This document shows, piece by piece, positions 8,501 to 17,842 of a stretch of DNA of 64,000 nucleotides. The stretch's first letter is position 1; each line of letters starts with the position of its first letter. A program made the position numbers and the translations under genes. Source of the DNA: Cronobacter sakazakii (lineage in GTDB: Bacteria > Pseudomonadota > Gammaproteobacteria > Enterobacterales > Enterobacteriaceae); the NCBI RefSeq assembly GCF_000982825.1, contig NZ_CP011047.1, positions 4,340,001 to 4,404,000 of the forward strand, in the 5' to 3' direction. The notes under the pieces were generated by a model. The model was not told the origin of the DNA and ran no database searches. It saw nothing but the letters and a program-made list of their open reading frames with translations.

Positions 8501-8502
8501 TT

Positions 8503-9921
8503 TCACTGCCCGATATCGCGCAGCTTTTTGCCCGCCATCAGGTTCTTTTCGATATGCTCCAGCGTCACGTTTTTGGTCTCCGGGATAAGCCAGAACGTCA
8601 CGCCGACAAACACCAGATTCAGCGCGGTATAGAGCCAGAAGGTGCCCGCCGCGCCGATATGGTCGATAAGCGTCAGGAATGTCGCGCCGATAATCATATT
8701 CGACACCCAGTTGGTGGTGGTCGAACAGGTGACGCCGAAATCGCGGCATTTCAGCGGCTGGATTTCCGAGCACAGGATCCAGACCACCGGCGCGGCGCTC
8801 ATGGCGTAACCCGCGATACACATCATGGTCATACCAACGGAAAGCCAGGAGATGCCGGTGGAGATCTGGCCGTGATCGACTTTCATCAGGCAGTAGCCGA
8901 GCACCAGCGTGCCAAGCGCCATGACGCTAAAGCCGATTTTCAGCGCCGGTTTGCGGCCCGCTTTATCCACCGTAAACACCGCGATAAAGGTGGCGAGCAT
9001 AAAGGTCAGCCCCACCACGACCGTTGCGATCATCTGCTCTTCGGTGCTGGCGAACCCCGCCATCTGGAAGATTTTCGGCGCGTAATACATGATGATGTTC
9101 ATGCCGGTGAACTGCTGCATCGCCTGGAGTAGCATGCCGAGAAACACGGCGCGGCGCACGTTGCGGTTGGCGGTAAAAAGCGCCCAGCCGCCCTGCTTCA
9201 CCTTCAGGCTTTCACGGATTTCATTGAGCTCCTCACGCGCTTTTTCCGAGGTATCACGCAGCATGCGCAGCACGCGTTCTGCCTCGATGTTCATGCCTTT
9301 GGCCGCAAGCCAGCGCGGGCTGTTGGGTAAAAACACCACCATCACCAGCAGAATGACGGCGGGCAGCGCCAGTACGCCGAGCATGGCGCGCCAGTTGCCG
9401 CTGTAGCTCAGCGCGGTATCGGAAAGAAACGCCAGCAGAATGCCGAGCGTCACCATCAATTGATAAAGGCTTATCATTTTGCCGCGCACTTTCTCAGAAG
9501 CCATCTCTGAGAGATAGAGCGGCGCGGTGTAGGAGGCGATCCCGACCGCCACGCCTAAGATCACGCGGGCGGCCAGCAATATTTCCAGCGAATGGGCGAA
9601 CGCCGATCCGAGTGACCCGATAATAAACAGCGCCGCGCCCGCCAGAAGGCTGTATTTACGCCCAAGCCGCGACGAGAGCCAGCCGTTAAACAGCGCACCC
9701 AGCGCGGCACCGAGCATCATGCTGCTCACCACCCACTCCTGGGCGCGGCTGCTTAAGCTGAAGTGATCGGTGATAAAGGGCAGCGCCCCGGCGATGACGC
9801 CGATATCGAGGCCAAAGAGTAAACCCGCGACGGCGGCGGAAACCGAAACAAACAGATTCATGCGACGCGCTTTGCGTTCCTGAGCGCTGACAGCAGGCGT
9901 GACTTCACTTACCGAGGACAT
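8503..9921 (-). CDS. araE: AraE arabinose:H+ symporter
   Basis: 472 residues, the same length as E. coli AraE and close to it along its full length. MFS sugar porter family, twelve membrane segments. Diagnostic sugar-porter motifs are RLGRK after TM2, the PESPRWL-type motif as PNSPRWL after TM6, QQFTGMN in TM7 and PETKN at the end of TM12. Imports L-arabinose with protons. E. coli araE lies near lysA/galR at 64 min; here it is next to proC, convergent and sharing its terminator. The upstream DNA holds an AraC-type promoter (separate entry), supporting the substrate assignment. Confidence 0.93.
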   Translation of the reverse strand: MSSVSEVTPAVSAQERKARRMNLFVSVSAAVAGLLFGLDIGVIAGALPFITDHFSLSSRAQEWVVSSMMLGAALGALFNGWLSSRLGRKYSLLAGAALFIIGSLGSAFAHSLEILLAARVILGVAVGIASYTAPLYLSEMASEKVRGKMISLYQLMVTLGILLAFLSDTALSYSGNWRAMLGVLALPAVILLVMVVFLPNSPRWLAAKGMNIEAERVLRMLRDTSEKAREELNEIRESLKVKQGGWALFTANRNVRRAVFLGMLLQAMQQFTGMNIIMYYAPKIFQMAGFASTEEQMIATVVVGLTFMLATFIAVFTVDKAGRKPALKIGFSVMALGTLVLGYCLMKVDHGQISTGISWLSVGMTMMCIAGYAMSAAPVVWILCSEIQPLKCRDFGVTCSTTTNWVSNMIIGATFLTLIDHIGAAGTFWLYTALNLVFVGVTFWLIPETKNVTLEHIEKNLMAGKKLRDIGQ

Positions 9922-9959
9922 CTTTTCTCTCCCGTTAAAGGCAATCGGCCATTGCCATA

Positions 9960-10023
9960 ACGGTAGTGGTAACGCCGGTAAACCGTCAGGCGGGAAACGG
10001 CGAAGATATGGATAAATTTGCTG
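9960..10023 (-). promoter_or_regulatory. AraC I1-I2 operator and promoter of araE
   Basis: On the - strand, CAGCAAATTTATCCATA (10023-10007) matches the AraC I1 half-site of araBAD in its AGC and ATCCATA blocks with the same internal spacing. A second half-site starts 21 bp later and ends in CCTGA, like I2. CCTGA overlaps a -35 CTGACG (9989-9984), and 18 bp downstream is a -10 TACCGT (9965-9960); araBAD has CTGACG-18-TACTGT. This is the classical AraC-activated arrangement. Confidence 0.85.
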
Positions 10024-10036
10024 TGGCAGTCCGTTT

Positions 10037-10052
10037 TGTGATGCAGGTTATA
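10037..10052 (-). promoter_or_regulatory. Possible CRP site upstream of the araE operator
   Basis: TGTGA-N6-TTATA has one perfect and one weak CRP half-site, centred roughly 91 bp upstream of the inferred araE start, near the position of the CRP site at araBAD. Only suggestive. Confidence 0.35.
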
Positions 10053-10574
10053 AAACCGAAAAATCGCTTCACCTCGCGCGATAACCCCGCATGACGGGAA
10101 TAAATGTGACATAACACGATAAAATTTGAACAGCAGGCGTTTTGTCCACCGTTTATCTCATGGACAATCAGAGAGCTTTCTGTCTGTATCACCGGTGTCA
10201 GGCAGGTAAATCGTGCAGGCTCAGGGCGCGGGAGAGGAAAAAGCGTAGCGCGTTATTTCAGGCAGCGCGGAACTGACTCAAAAATACGCTTAGCATACTC
10301 AGGAGAATATATTCGTACTCTGCGTTAAAAAAGGCGGGAATAACGTAACGATGAAATAATAAAAAAGTATTACGCTCGAATGAGGCCAGGCAAAACGTAT
10401 TATCTGCGGGCTGGTGTAGCGACGGAAGAATAAAAACAGGAATATCCGCAGGCATTGCGTTTATTCCGGCACTAAAACGTCAACGGTGCCGAAAAAAGTG
10501 CCTGCGGATAAGACAGAGCGTCAGTATTACACTATCAGATAACAGAATAATAACGCGGCGCGCCCGTTATACGC
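10053..10574. other. Intergenic stretch between araE control region and iraP
   Basis: About 520 bases, more AT-rich than its surroundings. I see no gene with a ribosome binding site and protein-like composition. E. coli has psiF, dgcC and phoA in the corresponding interval between proC and iraP; none is recognisable here. Confidence 0.5.
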
Positions 10575-10835
10575 TCAGGTTCTGGGGTGCCGCAGCAGCT
10601 TCTTTACGTATTGCTGAAGCAATTCGGTGTCACGTTGCGGCACGTTGCTTTCAGGCTGAACGCCTTCGAGCGCCCCTTCCACACTGGCAATCAGCGTCTG
10701 CTGGGTATTGGGATCCAGATGACGCAGTAACGCGGTCACGACGATTTCCAGCGCCTCGACCTGGGCCACTAACTCTTTGGATTCTTCTTCCTTTTCAGCA
10801 AGCTTGACCAGTAGTTCAGCTATAAGATTTTTCAT
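10575..10835 (-). CDS. iraP: IraP anti-adaptor protein (RpoS stabiliser)
   Basis: 86 residues from the ATG of MKNLIAELLVKLAEKEEESKEL, matching the E. coli length; a 29-codon upstream extension is rejected. IraP binds RssB and blocks delivery of RpoS to ClpXP, raising RpoS during phosphate starvation in E. coli. The N-terminal two thirds is a Glu/Leu-rich coiled coil (about 1-45), and the C-terminus DTELLQQYVKKLLRHP matches the family. Single gene. Confidence 0.92.
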   Translation of the reverse strand: MKNLIAELLVKLAEKEEESKELVAQVEALEIVVTALLRHLDPNTQQTLIASVEGALEGVQPESNVPQRDTELLQQYVKKLLRHPRT

Positions 10836-10976
10836 AACTGTCTTCCCGTGAAGTTGTTGCCACGACGTTATCATTCCCTTTTGAGGTTGCCTAGTGCTCG
10901 CCCGCGCTTTTTTTTCTGTCATCGCGGATTTGTGCGGCGCGACAAAAAATCGCCGTCAGCGAAACGTTTTACCAGC

Positions 10977-11016
10977 AAAATAAAGCGGCGGCCCAGAGAA
11001 TAATCTCTGGCCGCCG
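10977..11016 (-). terminator. Terminator of the MdtG-like gene
   Basis: Long inverted repeat GCGGCGGCCCAGAGA / TCTCTGGCCGCCGC with one bulged base and an ATAA loop; reading leftwards it is followed by TTTATTTT. It starts about 43 bp past the stop of the upstream - strand gene. Confidence 0.8.
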
Positions 11017-11058
11017 CGATAACAGGAGTTAATGACGCTGATAACAGCCACGTTATTA

Positions 11059-12252
11059 TTAACGGCGTGCGTTTTTCCTTAATGCCGTACCGAATTGCCA
11101 GACGTTAATTAACAGTACCAGCGCCGTGGCGATAAATACCCAGCGATAGCCCGCCGCGGCGGAGATCCCGGCCCCCATCAGCGGCCCCAGCACGTTACCG
11201 AGATACATAAACGACTGGTTATAGCCAAAGATACGCCCGGTGACGTTATCCGAGGAGTATTTCACCAGCAGCGTCTGCACCGCCGGGAACATCGCGCCAT
11301 CGGCGAAACCGAGCAAAAAGCGCAGCACCGCGAGCTGCATCGGCGAGGTGACAAACGACATCGCGAAAAACAGCACCACCGCCAGAATGAGCGTCGCCAT
11401 CAACACCCGCGCGGTGCCAATGCGATCGCCCAGGCGCCCAAGGCGTGGCGCGCTCAGCAACGCCGACACGCCCGGCACCGCCGCGATCATGCCGCTTAAA
11501 AACGCGATATTGCTGCTGTCGGGCGTCAGTTCCTTAATAAACAGCGCCAGAATCGGGCTGATGGAACCGTTGGAGAGCTGGATAACCATCGTCGTGATAA
11601 ACAGGCTCAGCACCAGCCACGGCGCTGGCAGGCTTGCGAACACCGCTTTGCCGCTCAGCTGTTCGCCTCTGGCAAGCGCGGGCCGCACGCCCTCTTTGAT
11701 CAGAAACAGCGTAACCGCGAAACTTATCATCAGCAGCAGCGCGGTGATCAGAAACACCGGGCGTAGCCCGACGCTGTCGGCGAGAAAACCGCCCATCAGC
11801 GGCCCCAGGATCACGCCGCTTATCTGCGCGGTAGATAGCGTACTGAGCGCCCAGCCGCTGCGATCGCGCGGCACCTGCGAGGCGACCAGCGCCATCGCGT
11901 TAGGAATATAGCCGGAGGTCAGCCCCATCAGCGCGCGCAGCGCGAAAAGCTGCCAGACGCTGGTGGCAAACGCCTGCAATAAAATCGCCACCGCCATACC
12001 GAGTGAGGCGCGTAGCAGCATCAGCTTGCGGCCTTTGCGGTCGGCAAGGCTGCCCCAGAGCGGCGAGACGATAGCGGAAACCAGGAAAGTGACGCTGAAG
12101 GTAAGCCCCGACCAGAGCGACAGCGCCTCGTGCGACTGCACGCCGAGTTCAGCGACATAAAGCGGCAGAAACGGAAGGATTTGGCTGATAGCCAGGCCCG
12201 TGAAAAAGCAGCCAAACCAGACGGAGATAAGATTAACCTTCCAGGATTCCAT
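11059..12252 (-). CDS. MdtG-like MFS multidrug efflux transporter
   Basis: 397 residues with twelve predicted membrane segments. Closest family I recognise is MdtG (YceE): N-terminal GCFFTGLAISQILPFLPLYV, motif A ADRKGRKLMLLR after TM2, the antiporter motif C region (SGVILGPLMGGFLAD) in TM5, SAPRLGRLGDRIG between TM8 and TM9 and AGRIFGYNQSF-type sequence near the end (here TGRIFGYNQSF). Probably a proton-driven drug exporter of the inner membrane. It is a divergent paralogue relative to E. coli MdtG, and E. coli has no such gene between iraP and ddlA, so the substrate is not known. Confidence 0.83.
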   Translation of the reverse strand: MESWKVNLISVWFGCFFTGLAISQILPFLPLYVAELGVQSHEALSLWSGLTFSVTFLVSAIVSPLWGSLADRKGRKLMLLRASLGMAVAILLQAFATSVWQLFALRALMGLTSGYIPNAMALVASQVPRDRSGWALSTLSTAQISGVILGPLMGGFLADSVGLRPVFLITALLLMISFAVTLFLIKEGVRPALARGEQLSGKAVFASLPAPWLVLSLFITTMVIQLSNGSISPILALFIKELTPDSSNIAFLSGMIAAVPGVSALLSAPRLGRLGDRIGTARVLMATLILAVVLFFAMSFVTSPMQLAVLRFLLGFADGAMFPAVQTLLVKYSSDNVTGRIFGYNQSFMYLGNVLGPLMGAGISAAAGYRWVFIATALVLLINVWQFGTALRKNARR

Positions 12253-12413
12253 ACGCGCGCTATGTCTAAGTCAATGATGTCTCAGGGTATCAGGATATGC
12301 CGCGGTGTTAGTGCATAAGCGTGCGGCCTGTAATATTTTGGACGCTTATTATTAATATAAAATCATTTGTGGCATTTATCACACCAAAGCGCGCCCTGCG
12401 CCGACGATTCTCC

Positions 12414-13115
12414 TTAGCGGCAAATGCCAAAACCGCGCATCCCTAAGTGAAAATGGTTGGCGTGAGCGGCGTTGTAGTCCGGCCCGAGCGCATTGCCAAA
12501 GTAAAGACAGCTCTGACCAAACAGCGCGCGCAGCGTCTCGCCGCGCGTGCCGCTCTCCTTCCAGCCTTTCAGCACGCTTATCTGCTGGCCGTTGGCGAAG
12601 CGAAACGCGCTGACGTCCAGCGCGTCCGCCGTCGCGTGCTCGCTTAAGCGCGCATTGGCGCGGTGATAAATATTGCGGCAGGCGTAACTGCCATAGTGAT
12701 CGATGCGCACCAGCGGGCTGCCCATCATCGACGCGCTAATCGGTTTCGCCTGCTGCTGCACATACATGGCGCTGCTGAGCGCCAGCGGGCAGCTGGCGAG
12801 AAACGAACTGCTGAGTTTAACCTCGCCGAAGCGTAGCACCCGCACGGGGGCCGCCAGCGGGCAGTCGCCCTGGGTGGGCGTCTGGACGCGGTACTGGATC
12901 ATGTCCCGCTTACGGGCTTCATCGAGCAGCGCCAGGCACGCCTGCGGATTATTCGCCATCTGGCGCAGTTTGTAGCGCGTCACCATCGTCGGCGGGTCAA
13001 GCGGCGAGAGCGGCGCGAACGGGTTATACCAGGCCGGCAGAGAGTCATAAAGCCAGACGCCTGCGAGCGCCGTTAACGCCAGGGTTGTCACCATCGCTAT
13101 CCCTTTTTTCGCCAT
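12414..13115 (-). CDS. Extensin-like C-terminal domain protein
   Basis: 233 residues. N-terminal hydrophobic anchor or uncleaved signal (about 5-23), then an extensin-like C-terminal domain of the LAS/M15 peptidase superfamily: CPL near residue 85, RIDHYGSYACRNIYHR (about 137-152), SEHATADALDVSAF (about 158-171) and HANHFHLGMRGFGICR at the C-terminus. The His/Asp/His set resembles M15 zinc ligands, so a periplasmic cell wall role is possible but unproven. Four spaced cysteines suggest disulfides. Divergent from ddlA with 144 bp between, which holds both promoters. Confidence 0.85.
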   Translation of the reverse strand: MAKKGIAMVTTLALTALAGVWLYDSLPAWYNPFAPLSPLDPPTMVTRYKLRQMANNPQACLALLDEARKRDMIQYRVQTPTQGDCPLAAPVRVLRFGEVKLSSSFLASCPLALSSAMYVQQQAKPISASMMGSPLVRIDHYGSYACRNIYHRANARLSEHATADALDVSAFRFANGQQISVLKGWKESGTRGETLRALFGQSCLYFGNALGPDYNAAHANHFHLGMRGFGICR

Positions 13116-13259
13116 GCCACCGCCAGCAAACCAGACACAAAATCAAAGTATAACCGCTGTGCGCCGCACGACGCCGTTGCCCGCCACGAACCACATGAAT
13201 CCGCCTGCCGGGCGTGCTATGTTGTGGACTTTCGTCTGCTTTAAGGATGGGTTGTAAAA

Positions 13260-14360
13260 ATGGCAAAACTGCGCGTGGGCATTGTGTTTGGCGGAAAATC
13301 AGCGGAGCACGAGGTGTCGCTTCAGTCGGCGAAGAATATCGTCGATGCGATTGATAAAGAAAAATTCGACGTCGTGCTGCTGGGCATTGATAAACAGGGC
13401 CAGTGGCATGTGAACGACGCGTCCCGTTATCTGCTGAACGCGGAAGATCCGGCGCGCATCGCCCTGCACCGCTCCGAGAAAAATGTCGCGCTGATCCCAG
13501 GGCTCAGCGAGCAGCAACTCATCGAATCAGACAACCGCCAGGCGCTGCCGCAGCTGGATGTGATTTTCCCGATTGTTCACGGCACGCTCGGCGAAGACGG
13601 CTCGCTGCAGGGCATGCTGCGCATGGCGAACATTCCGTTTGTCGGCTCCGGCGTGCTCGGCTCGGCGGTGAGCATGGATAAAGACGTCGCCAAACGTCTG
13701 CTGCGCGATGCCGGTCTTGCGGTCGCGCCGTTTATCACGCTGACCCGCGCCAACCGCCAGCGCATCTCTTTTGAAGACGTAAAAGCGCAGCTCGGCCTGC
13801 CGCTGTTCGTGAAGCCCGCGAACCAGGGCTCTTCCGTCGGCGTCAGTAAAGTGAATGACGAGGCGCAGTATCACGCCGCCGTCGCGCTGGCATTTGAATT
13901 CGACCATAAAGTGGTGGTGGAAACCGGCATCAAAGGCCGTGAGATCGAGTGCGCGGTGCTCGGCAACGATTCACCGCAAGCGAGCACCTGCGGCGAAATC
14001 GTGGTGAGCAGCGAGTTTTACTCTTACGACACCAAGTACATCGACGATCAGGCCGCCCGCGTGGTGGTGCCTGCGGATATCGCGCCTGACGTGAATGAGA
14101 AGATCCGTGCTATCGCGATCCGCGCGTTTCAGGCGCTGGAGTGCGCCGGGCTCGCGCGTGTTGACGTATTCCTGACGCCGGACAACGAAGTGATCATCAA
14201 TGAGATCAACACCCTGCCAGGCTTTACCAATATCAGCATGTATCCGAAGCTGTGGCAGGCGAGCGGCATGGGTTACCAGGAATTGATTACCCGCCTGATT
14301 GAACTGGCGCTGGAGCGCCACCAGGCCGATGCGGCGCTGAAAAGCTCCATCACCGGCTAA
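13260..14360 (+). CDS. ddlA: D-alanine-D-alanine ligase A
   Basis: 366 residues (E. coli 364). ATP-grasp enzyme that makes D-Ala-D-Ala for peptidoglycan precursors. N-terminal GGKSAEHEVSLQSA motif (about 11-24), ATP-grasp lysines in KPANQGSSVGV (about 181-191), metal and substrate residues in RVDVFLTPDNEVIINEINTLPGFT (about 301-324). The segment DTKYIDD (about 258-264) is on the loop that closes over the active site; Tyr in place of other residues here is the D-Ala, not D-Lac or D-Ser, type, consistent with normal vancomycin-irrelevant specificity. Confidence 0.97.
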   Translation: MAKLRVGIVFGGKSAEHEVSLQSAKNIVDAIDKEKFDVVLLGIDKQGQWHVNDASRYLLNAEDPARIALHRSEKNVALIPGLSEQQLIESDNRQALPQLDVIFPIVHGTLGEDGSLQGMLRMANIPFVGSGVLGSAVSMDKDVAKRLLRDAGLAVAPFITLTRANRQRISFEDVKAQLGLPLFVKPANQGSSVGVSKVNDEAQYHAAVALAFEFDHKVVVETGIKGREIECAVLGNDSPQASTCGEIVVSSEFYSYDTKYIDDQAARVVVPADIAPDVNEKIRAIAIRAFQALECAGLARVDVFLTPDNEVIINEINTLPGFTNISMYPKLWQASGMGYQELITRLIELALERHQADAALKSSITG

Positions 14361-14370
14361 GCCGTAAGCG

Positions 14371-14586
14371 TTACTCTTCCGCCGCGTTCGATTCTTCCGG
14401 GCGACGGCGGATGATAAAACCCGCAATCCAGAAGCAGATAATCCACGTCACCAGCCCCACCGCATAGGTTTGCCACCCTTTCGCCTCAAATCCCAGCAGA
14501 CCAATCACGCCATTCATAATAAAAATCAGGCCCAGTGCGACCGCGTAATAGTGCCAGTCACGGCGAATTTTGGCAGAGAGTTGCAT
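14371..14586 (-). CDS. yaiZ: YaiZ small inner-membrane protein
   Basis: 71 residues from the ATG of MQLSAKIRRDWHYY, with GGAG six bases upstream; the extra 13 upstream codons are rejected by homology. Two hydrophobic segments (about 14-32 and 40-60) and a basic, then acidic C-terminus. Closely follows E. coli YaiZ (KIRRDWHYY, GLLGFEAKGWQTYAVGLVTW). Function unknown. Convergent with ddlA, 10 bp apart. Confidence 0.9.
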   Translation of the reverse strand: MQLSAKIRRDWHYYAVALGLIFIMNGVIGLLGFEAKGWQTYAVGLVTWIICFWIAGFIIRRRPEESNAAEE

Positions 14587-14941
14587 GGTTGCTCCGAAAG
14601 CGTCAAAAAAACCATCTTCGCACATCGCGTCATGGCTGTCTGTGGCCCGCGTCGCGCGGTGTGACGCGCATTACGGTTACGCGTAAAGACGTTTAAAAGC
14701 GCCAGTAAACTTCCGCAAGCGCAGCGGTGATTGCCCGTTATCAGGCAAGAAAAGTCTGAATGTTAACCAATTATTAACGCAGTTACAGAAATGTGAGAAT
14801 CGACATAATTTTGACATTCAGGAGTAATCTGCCCGCCAAATTACCACGAATCCGATATTGACAAATAAAATCTCCTGCCAAACTTCCCCCTGTAGCACCC
14901 TGGCGTTACGTCAGTACGAAGGTAAAACCCCGGAGGTCTGT

Positions 14942-15247
14942 ATGGCTGAGATATCGTTACCCAAACCCATAATCGCCGGGAAACCAGGAAGATCCACCGC
15001 GCTTGGCAACATTGCTTACGCGCTGTTTGTGCTGCTCTCTTTCTGGGTTGGCGCGCAACTCCTGAATGTCGTGGTACATGCACCGGGCGTTCTGGATAAT
15101 CTCATGCAGATGCAGGAGAGCGGCCGTCCGCAAATCAAAATGGGGCTGGCTGTCGGCACCATCTTTGCGCTGGTGCCGTTTCTCGCAGGCTGCGTCTTTG
15201 CGATGGTCATGGCGTTTTTCTTCCGCCTGCGACGTCGTCGCTTTTAA
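14942..15247 (+). CDS. yaiY: YaiY family inner-membrane protein
   Basis: 101 residues from the ATG at 14942 (E. coli 102), preceded by GGAGG; the open frame starts earlier but lacks homology there. Two membrane segments (about 27-47 GNIAYALFVLLSFWVGAQLL, about 72-96) and a basic Arg-rich end. Function unknown; the E. coli gene is a DUF2755 member. Its last four bases overlap the end of convergent yaiW. Confidence 0.88.
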   Translation: MAEISLPKPIIAGKPGRSTALGNIAYALFVLLSFWVGAQLLNVVVHAPGVLDNLMQMQESGRPQIKMGLAVGTIFALVPFLAGCVFAMVMAFFFRLRRRRF

Positions 15248-16350
15248 CCTTTACTCATACAGCGTGCCCGACGGTCGTCCACACGCTTCGCAAACCACGC
15301 CGTGGTGAGCTGACGCGTGATCTTCGGGCTTTCCAGTTGAATGCCAGGCAATAATTCGCGTGGCAGCGTTCGGCCCGCGCGTTTATCCGCGAGCGCAAAG
15401 ACCTTCTTATAAATTTCGCTGTCGCTGAAATCCTCGCTATCCCCTTTCGCCAGCGCCCGATGGATCTCGCTGTCGCTCATATCAAGCTGGCCGGCCAGTT
15501 TGCGCACCGCGTTTTCGGTCGCACCCGGCTTGCTGCTGTCATAGCGAATAAGATCGCCATCCAGCGCCAGCTTCACGCCACTCGCCTTACTGACGGCATT
15601 CTGGAACGCCGCATTGCGGCTCGCATACCAGCCCGCGTTGAAATCCGCGAAGCGATAGAGCGGACGTGAATAGTCCACCGGATAGTTCAGCAGATGATAA
15701 ATGCCAAACCACAGCCCGCCGCGACGGGTAAAGACTTCCTGGCGCAGCGTGCCGTCGATGTCATACGGATAGCCGCGCGCGTGCTGTTCGGCGAACGCAA
15801 TGCTGACCTGCATCGGCCCGCCGGTGTGCACCGGGTTTAAGTTGCCGAACAGCGTCTGCCCGAGCGGCACCATACCGATGAAATCATCGAAAATCGCGCT
15901 CAGTTCGCGCTCGGATTTCACGTTGTCAAGCCGCTCGCTGTAGCTTTTACCGTTGGGGGATTTGATAAGCAGCGCGGTGTGCACCACAAAGGCGGGAATA
16001 TGCAGCTTACCGGCGCGGCGCTCGATCTCCTTCCAGGCTATCTTGCCAAGCCCCGGCACCTGCGGGTCAGCCTGATAATTCGACTCCTGCTCCGCCACCG
16101 CCAGTACCGAACAGATGTTCTCTTCGGTTGCCGGGATCTTCTGCGTCTCAAACGCGCGGGCGATATCGCGCGCCCAGCCGTCGCGATCTTTCACGCTCGC
16201 CGGCATTTTTTGCTTCACCACGGCGCGCACGTCGAGCGGTTTCGCGCCCTTTTCGGTGGTCGTGGTCTGGCTGGTACACCCTGCAAGCGTGAGCAGCGCG
16301 GTAAGCGTCAGAAGACGAAAACGGGTGGGCAAGGCAAACGTGGCGGCCAT
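15244..16350 (-). CDS. yaiW: YaiW outer-membrane lipoprotein (DUF1615)
   Basis: 368 residues (E. coli 364). A type II signal ends in the lipobox LAGC near residue 25, so it is a lipoprotein. The DUF1615 body includes AVAEQESNYQADPQVPGLG (about 84-102) and the GPMQVSIAFAEQHA block (about 178-191), which looks like a lysozyme-fold (SLT-like) active-site region with Glu in EQES. E. coli YaiW is surface exposed and works with SbmA in uptake of proline-rich antimicrobial peptides. It follows sbmA by 96 bp on the same strand. Confidence 0.92.
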   Translation of the reverse strand: MAATFALPTRFRLLTLTALLTLAGCTSQTTTTEKGAKPLDVRAVVKQKMPASVKDRDGWARDIARAFETQKIPATEENICSVLAVAEQESNYQADPQVPGLGKIAWKEIERRAGKLHIPAFVVHTALLIKSPNGKSYSERLDNVKSERELSAIFDDFIGMVPLGQTLFGNLNPVHTGGPMQVSIAFAEQHARGYPYDIDGTLRQEVFTRRGGLWFGIYHLLNYPVDYSRPLYRFADFNAGWYASRNAAFQNAVSKASGVKLALDGDLIRYDSSKPGATENAVRKLAGQLDMSDSEIHRALAKGDSEDFSDSEIYKKVFALADKRAGRTLPRELLPGIQLESPKITRQLTTAWFAKRVDDRRARCMSKG

Positions 16351-16446
16351 GATAATCCTGTCTGGCTGGGTTCAGGGCGTTAACCCTGCCACGTTTTTGC
16401 CGCCGCGAAAAGCGGATCGCTCCGAAGACGCAGCGGCAAACCGTCT

Positions 16447-17667
16447 TTACAGCGCTTCCTGCGCTTCGGGTTCAAGGTCGGGTTTATCGTTCAGCGTACG
16501 CTCAAAGCTGCGCAGACGTTTGTAGATAGACATCAGCTCAACAAGCGTGGTCCAGGAGCTAATCAGATACTGGAACGCGCCGCGCACTTCGCCAAACACG
16601 TTGCTTATCTGCGTCATCAGCCCAAGCGTAATCGACCCTGCCGCAATGGACGGGAACATCAGGAACAGACCGAAAATCGCATCCACCTGGAGGTAGAGAA
16701 TGCGGACGATGTTGAAATAGGTGTAGTGGAAATAGAGCCGGAAATAGTTAAAGCGCACGTTGCTGAACAGCGCCTGCACCGTTTGCGGATCGGCGCGCGT
16801 CGGATCGTCTTCGCCATAGACCAGCTCTTTACGATAGGCCGCCTCAACGCGCTGATTGCGAAACTCCAGGCCCGGCAGCTTAATGCCGACCAGCGCCAGC
16901 AAACCGGTGCCCATCAGCGCCCAGACGATCGCGGCGATAACCAGCCCATAAGGCACCTCGCCCACTACCGGCAGTTCTTTCACGTGCGGCGAGAGCGCCA
17001 CCAGCACCGGCAGAAAGGCAATCAGCGTCATCACGGCTTTCAACAGCGACACGCCCATATCTTCAACCGTGGAGGCGAAACGCATGGTGTCTTCCTGCAC
17101 ACGCTGCGCGGCGCCTTCGATATGACGAAGCCGCGGCCAGTGTTCCATGTAATATTCGTTCATGGCGGTACGCCAGCGGAAGATGTAGTGGCTGATGAAA
17201 AAATAGTTCAACACGCCCACGGTGACGTAGATAAGCGCAATGCCAAGGAACACCATGAGCCCGCTGTAAAACTGGCCGATTTTGACTTTATTGGGCGCGC
17301 CCAGCGCGGTCTGGATCAGGTCAAAGAACGGCGCATACCAGGCGTTAATGGTGACCGTAAGTTCCACCATAAACCAGGTGACGAAAATCAGCAGCGCCGA
17401 ACCCAGCACCGACCAGCGCTGCCAGCGGTGCGGGCAATAGACGCGCCAGAAGGCGGCGAACAGCCCCACGCAAAGCGCGTAGTAGGCATAGAAAAGAATA
17501 AAGTTGCCCGACCAGAAACGGGCCGCGCTGATGGGCAGCTCGCCCGCCACGCCGAACCGTTCGGCAAGCCAGCCGCCGCTCATTTGCCAGACGACGAAGG
17601 CCAGCATCGCCCAGATCAGCGCCGAAAGAAAAAAAGCGCCGGGACGAGGAAAAAAGGATTTAAACAT
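16447..17667 (-). CDS. sbmA: SbmA peptide antibiotic transporter
   Basis: 406 residues from the ATG of MFKSFFPRPGAF, exactly the E. coli length; a 52-codon upstream extension is rejected. SbmA is a homodimeric, proton-driven inner-membrane importer of proline-rich peptides, microcins B17/J25, bleomycin and thiopeptides, related to the membrane domain of ABC exporters but without an ATPase. About seven membrane segments; conserved RWRTAMNEYYMEHW (about 170-183) and RVQEDTMRFASTVE (about 196-209) match the SbmA/BacA family. Operon with yaiW. Confidence 0.95.
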   Translation of the reverse strand: MFKSFFPRPGAFFLSALIWAMLAFVVWQMSGGWLAERFGVAGELPISAARFWSGNFILFYAYYALCVGLFAAFWRVYCPHRWQRWSVLGSALLIFVTWFMVELTVTINAWYAPFFDLIQTALGAPNKVKIGQFYSGLMVFLGIALIYVTVGVLNYFFISHYIFRWRTAMNEYYMEHWPRLRHIEGAAQRVQEDTMRFASTVEDMGVSLLKAVMTLIAFLPVLVALSPHVKELPVVGEVPYGLVIAAIVWALMGTGLLALVGIKLPGLEFRNQRVEAAYRKELVYGEDDPTRADPQTVQALFSNVRFNYFRLYFHYTYFNIVRILYLQVDAIFGLFLMFPSIAAGSITLGLMTQISNVFGEVRGAFQYLISSWTTLVELMSIYKRLRSFERTLNDKPDLEPEAQEAL

Positions 17668-17842
17668 CAATCGCTCCTGCAAATATTTTTGTTTTTGCTG
17701 TTGCTGTATAGCCTGTGCCCTGCGCGTGCGGCAGGGGTACTGAGTGTAACGCGACAGGCGACGGCTACGCCGCCCGGCGTGTTTCCAAAAGTGTAACGGC
17801 GCGCTGTCTGTTCGCGCCGTCATGAGACAAAAACCGCGCCGT

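Noticed and set aside
10258..10455. 65-codon - strand frame downstream of iraP.
   Set aside because: No RBS, no recognisable protein features; AT-rich non-coding stretch.
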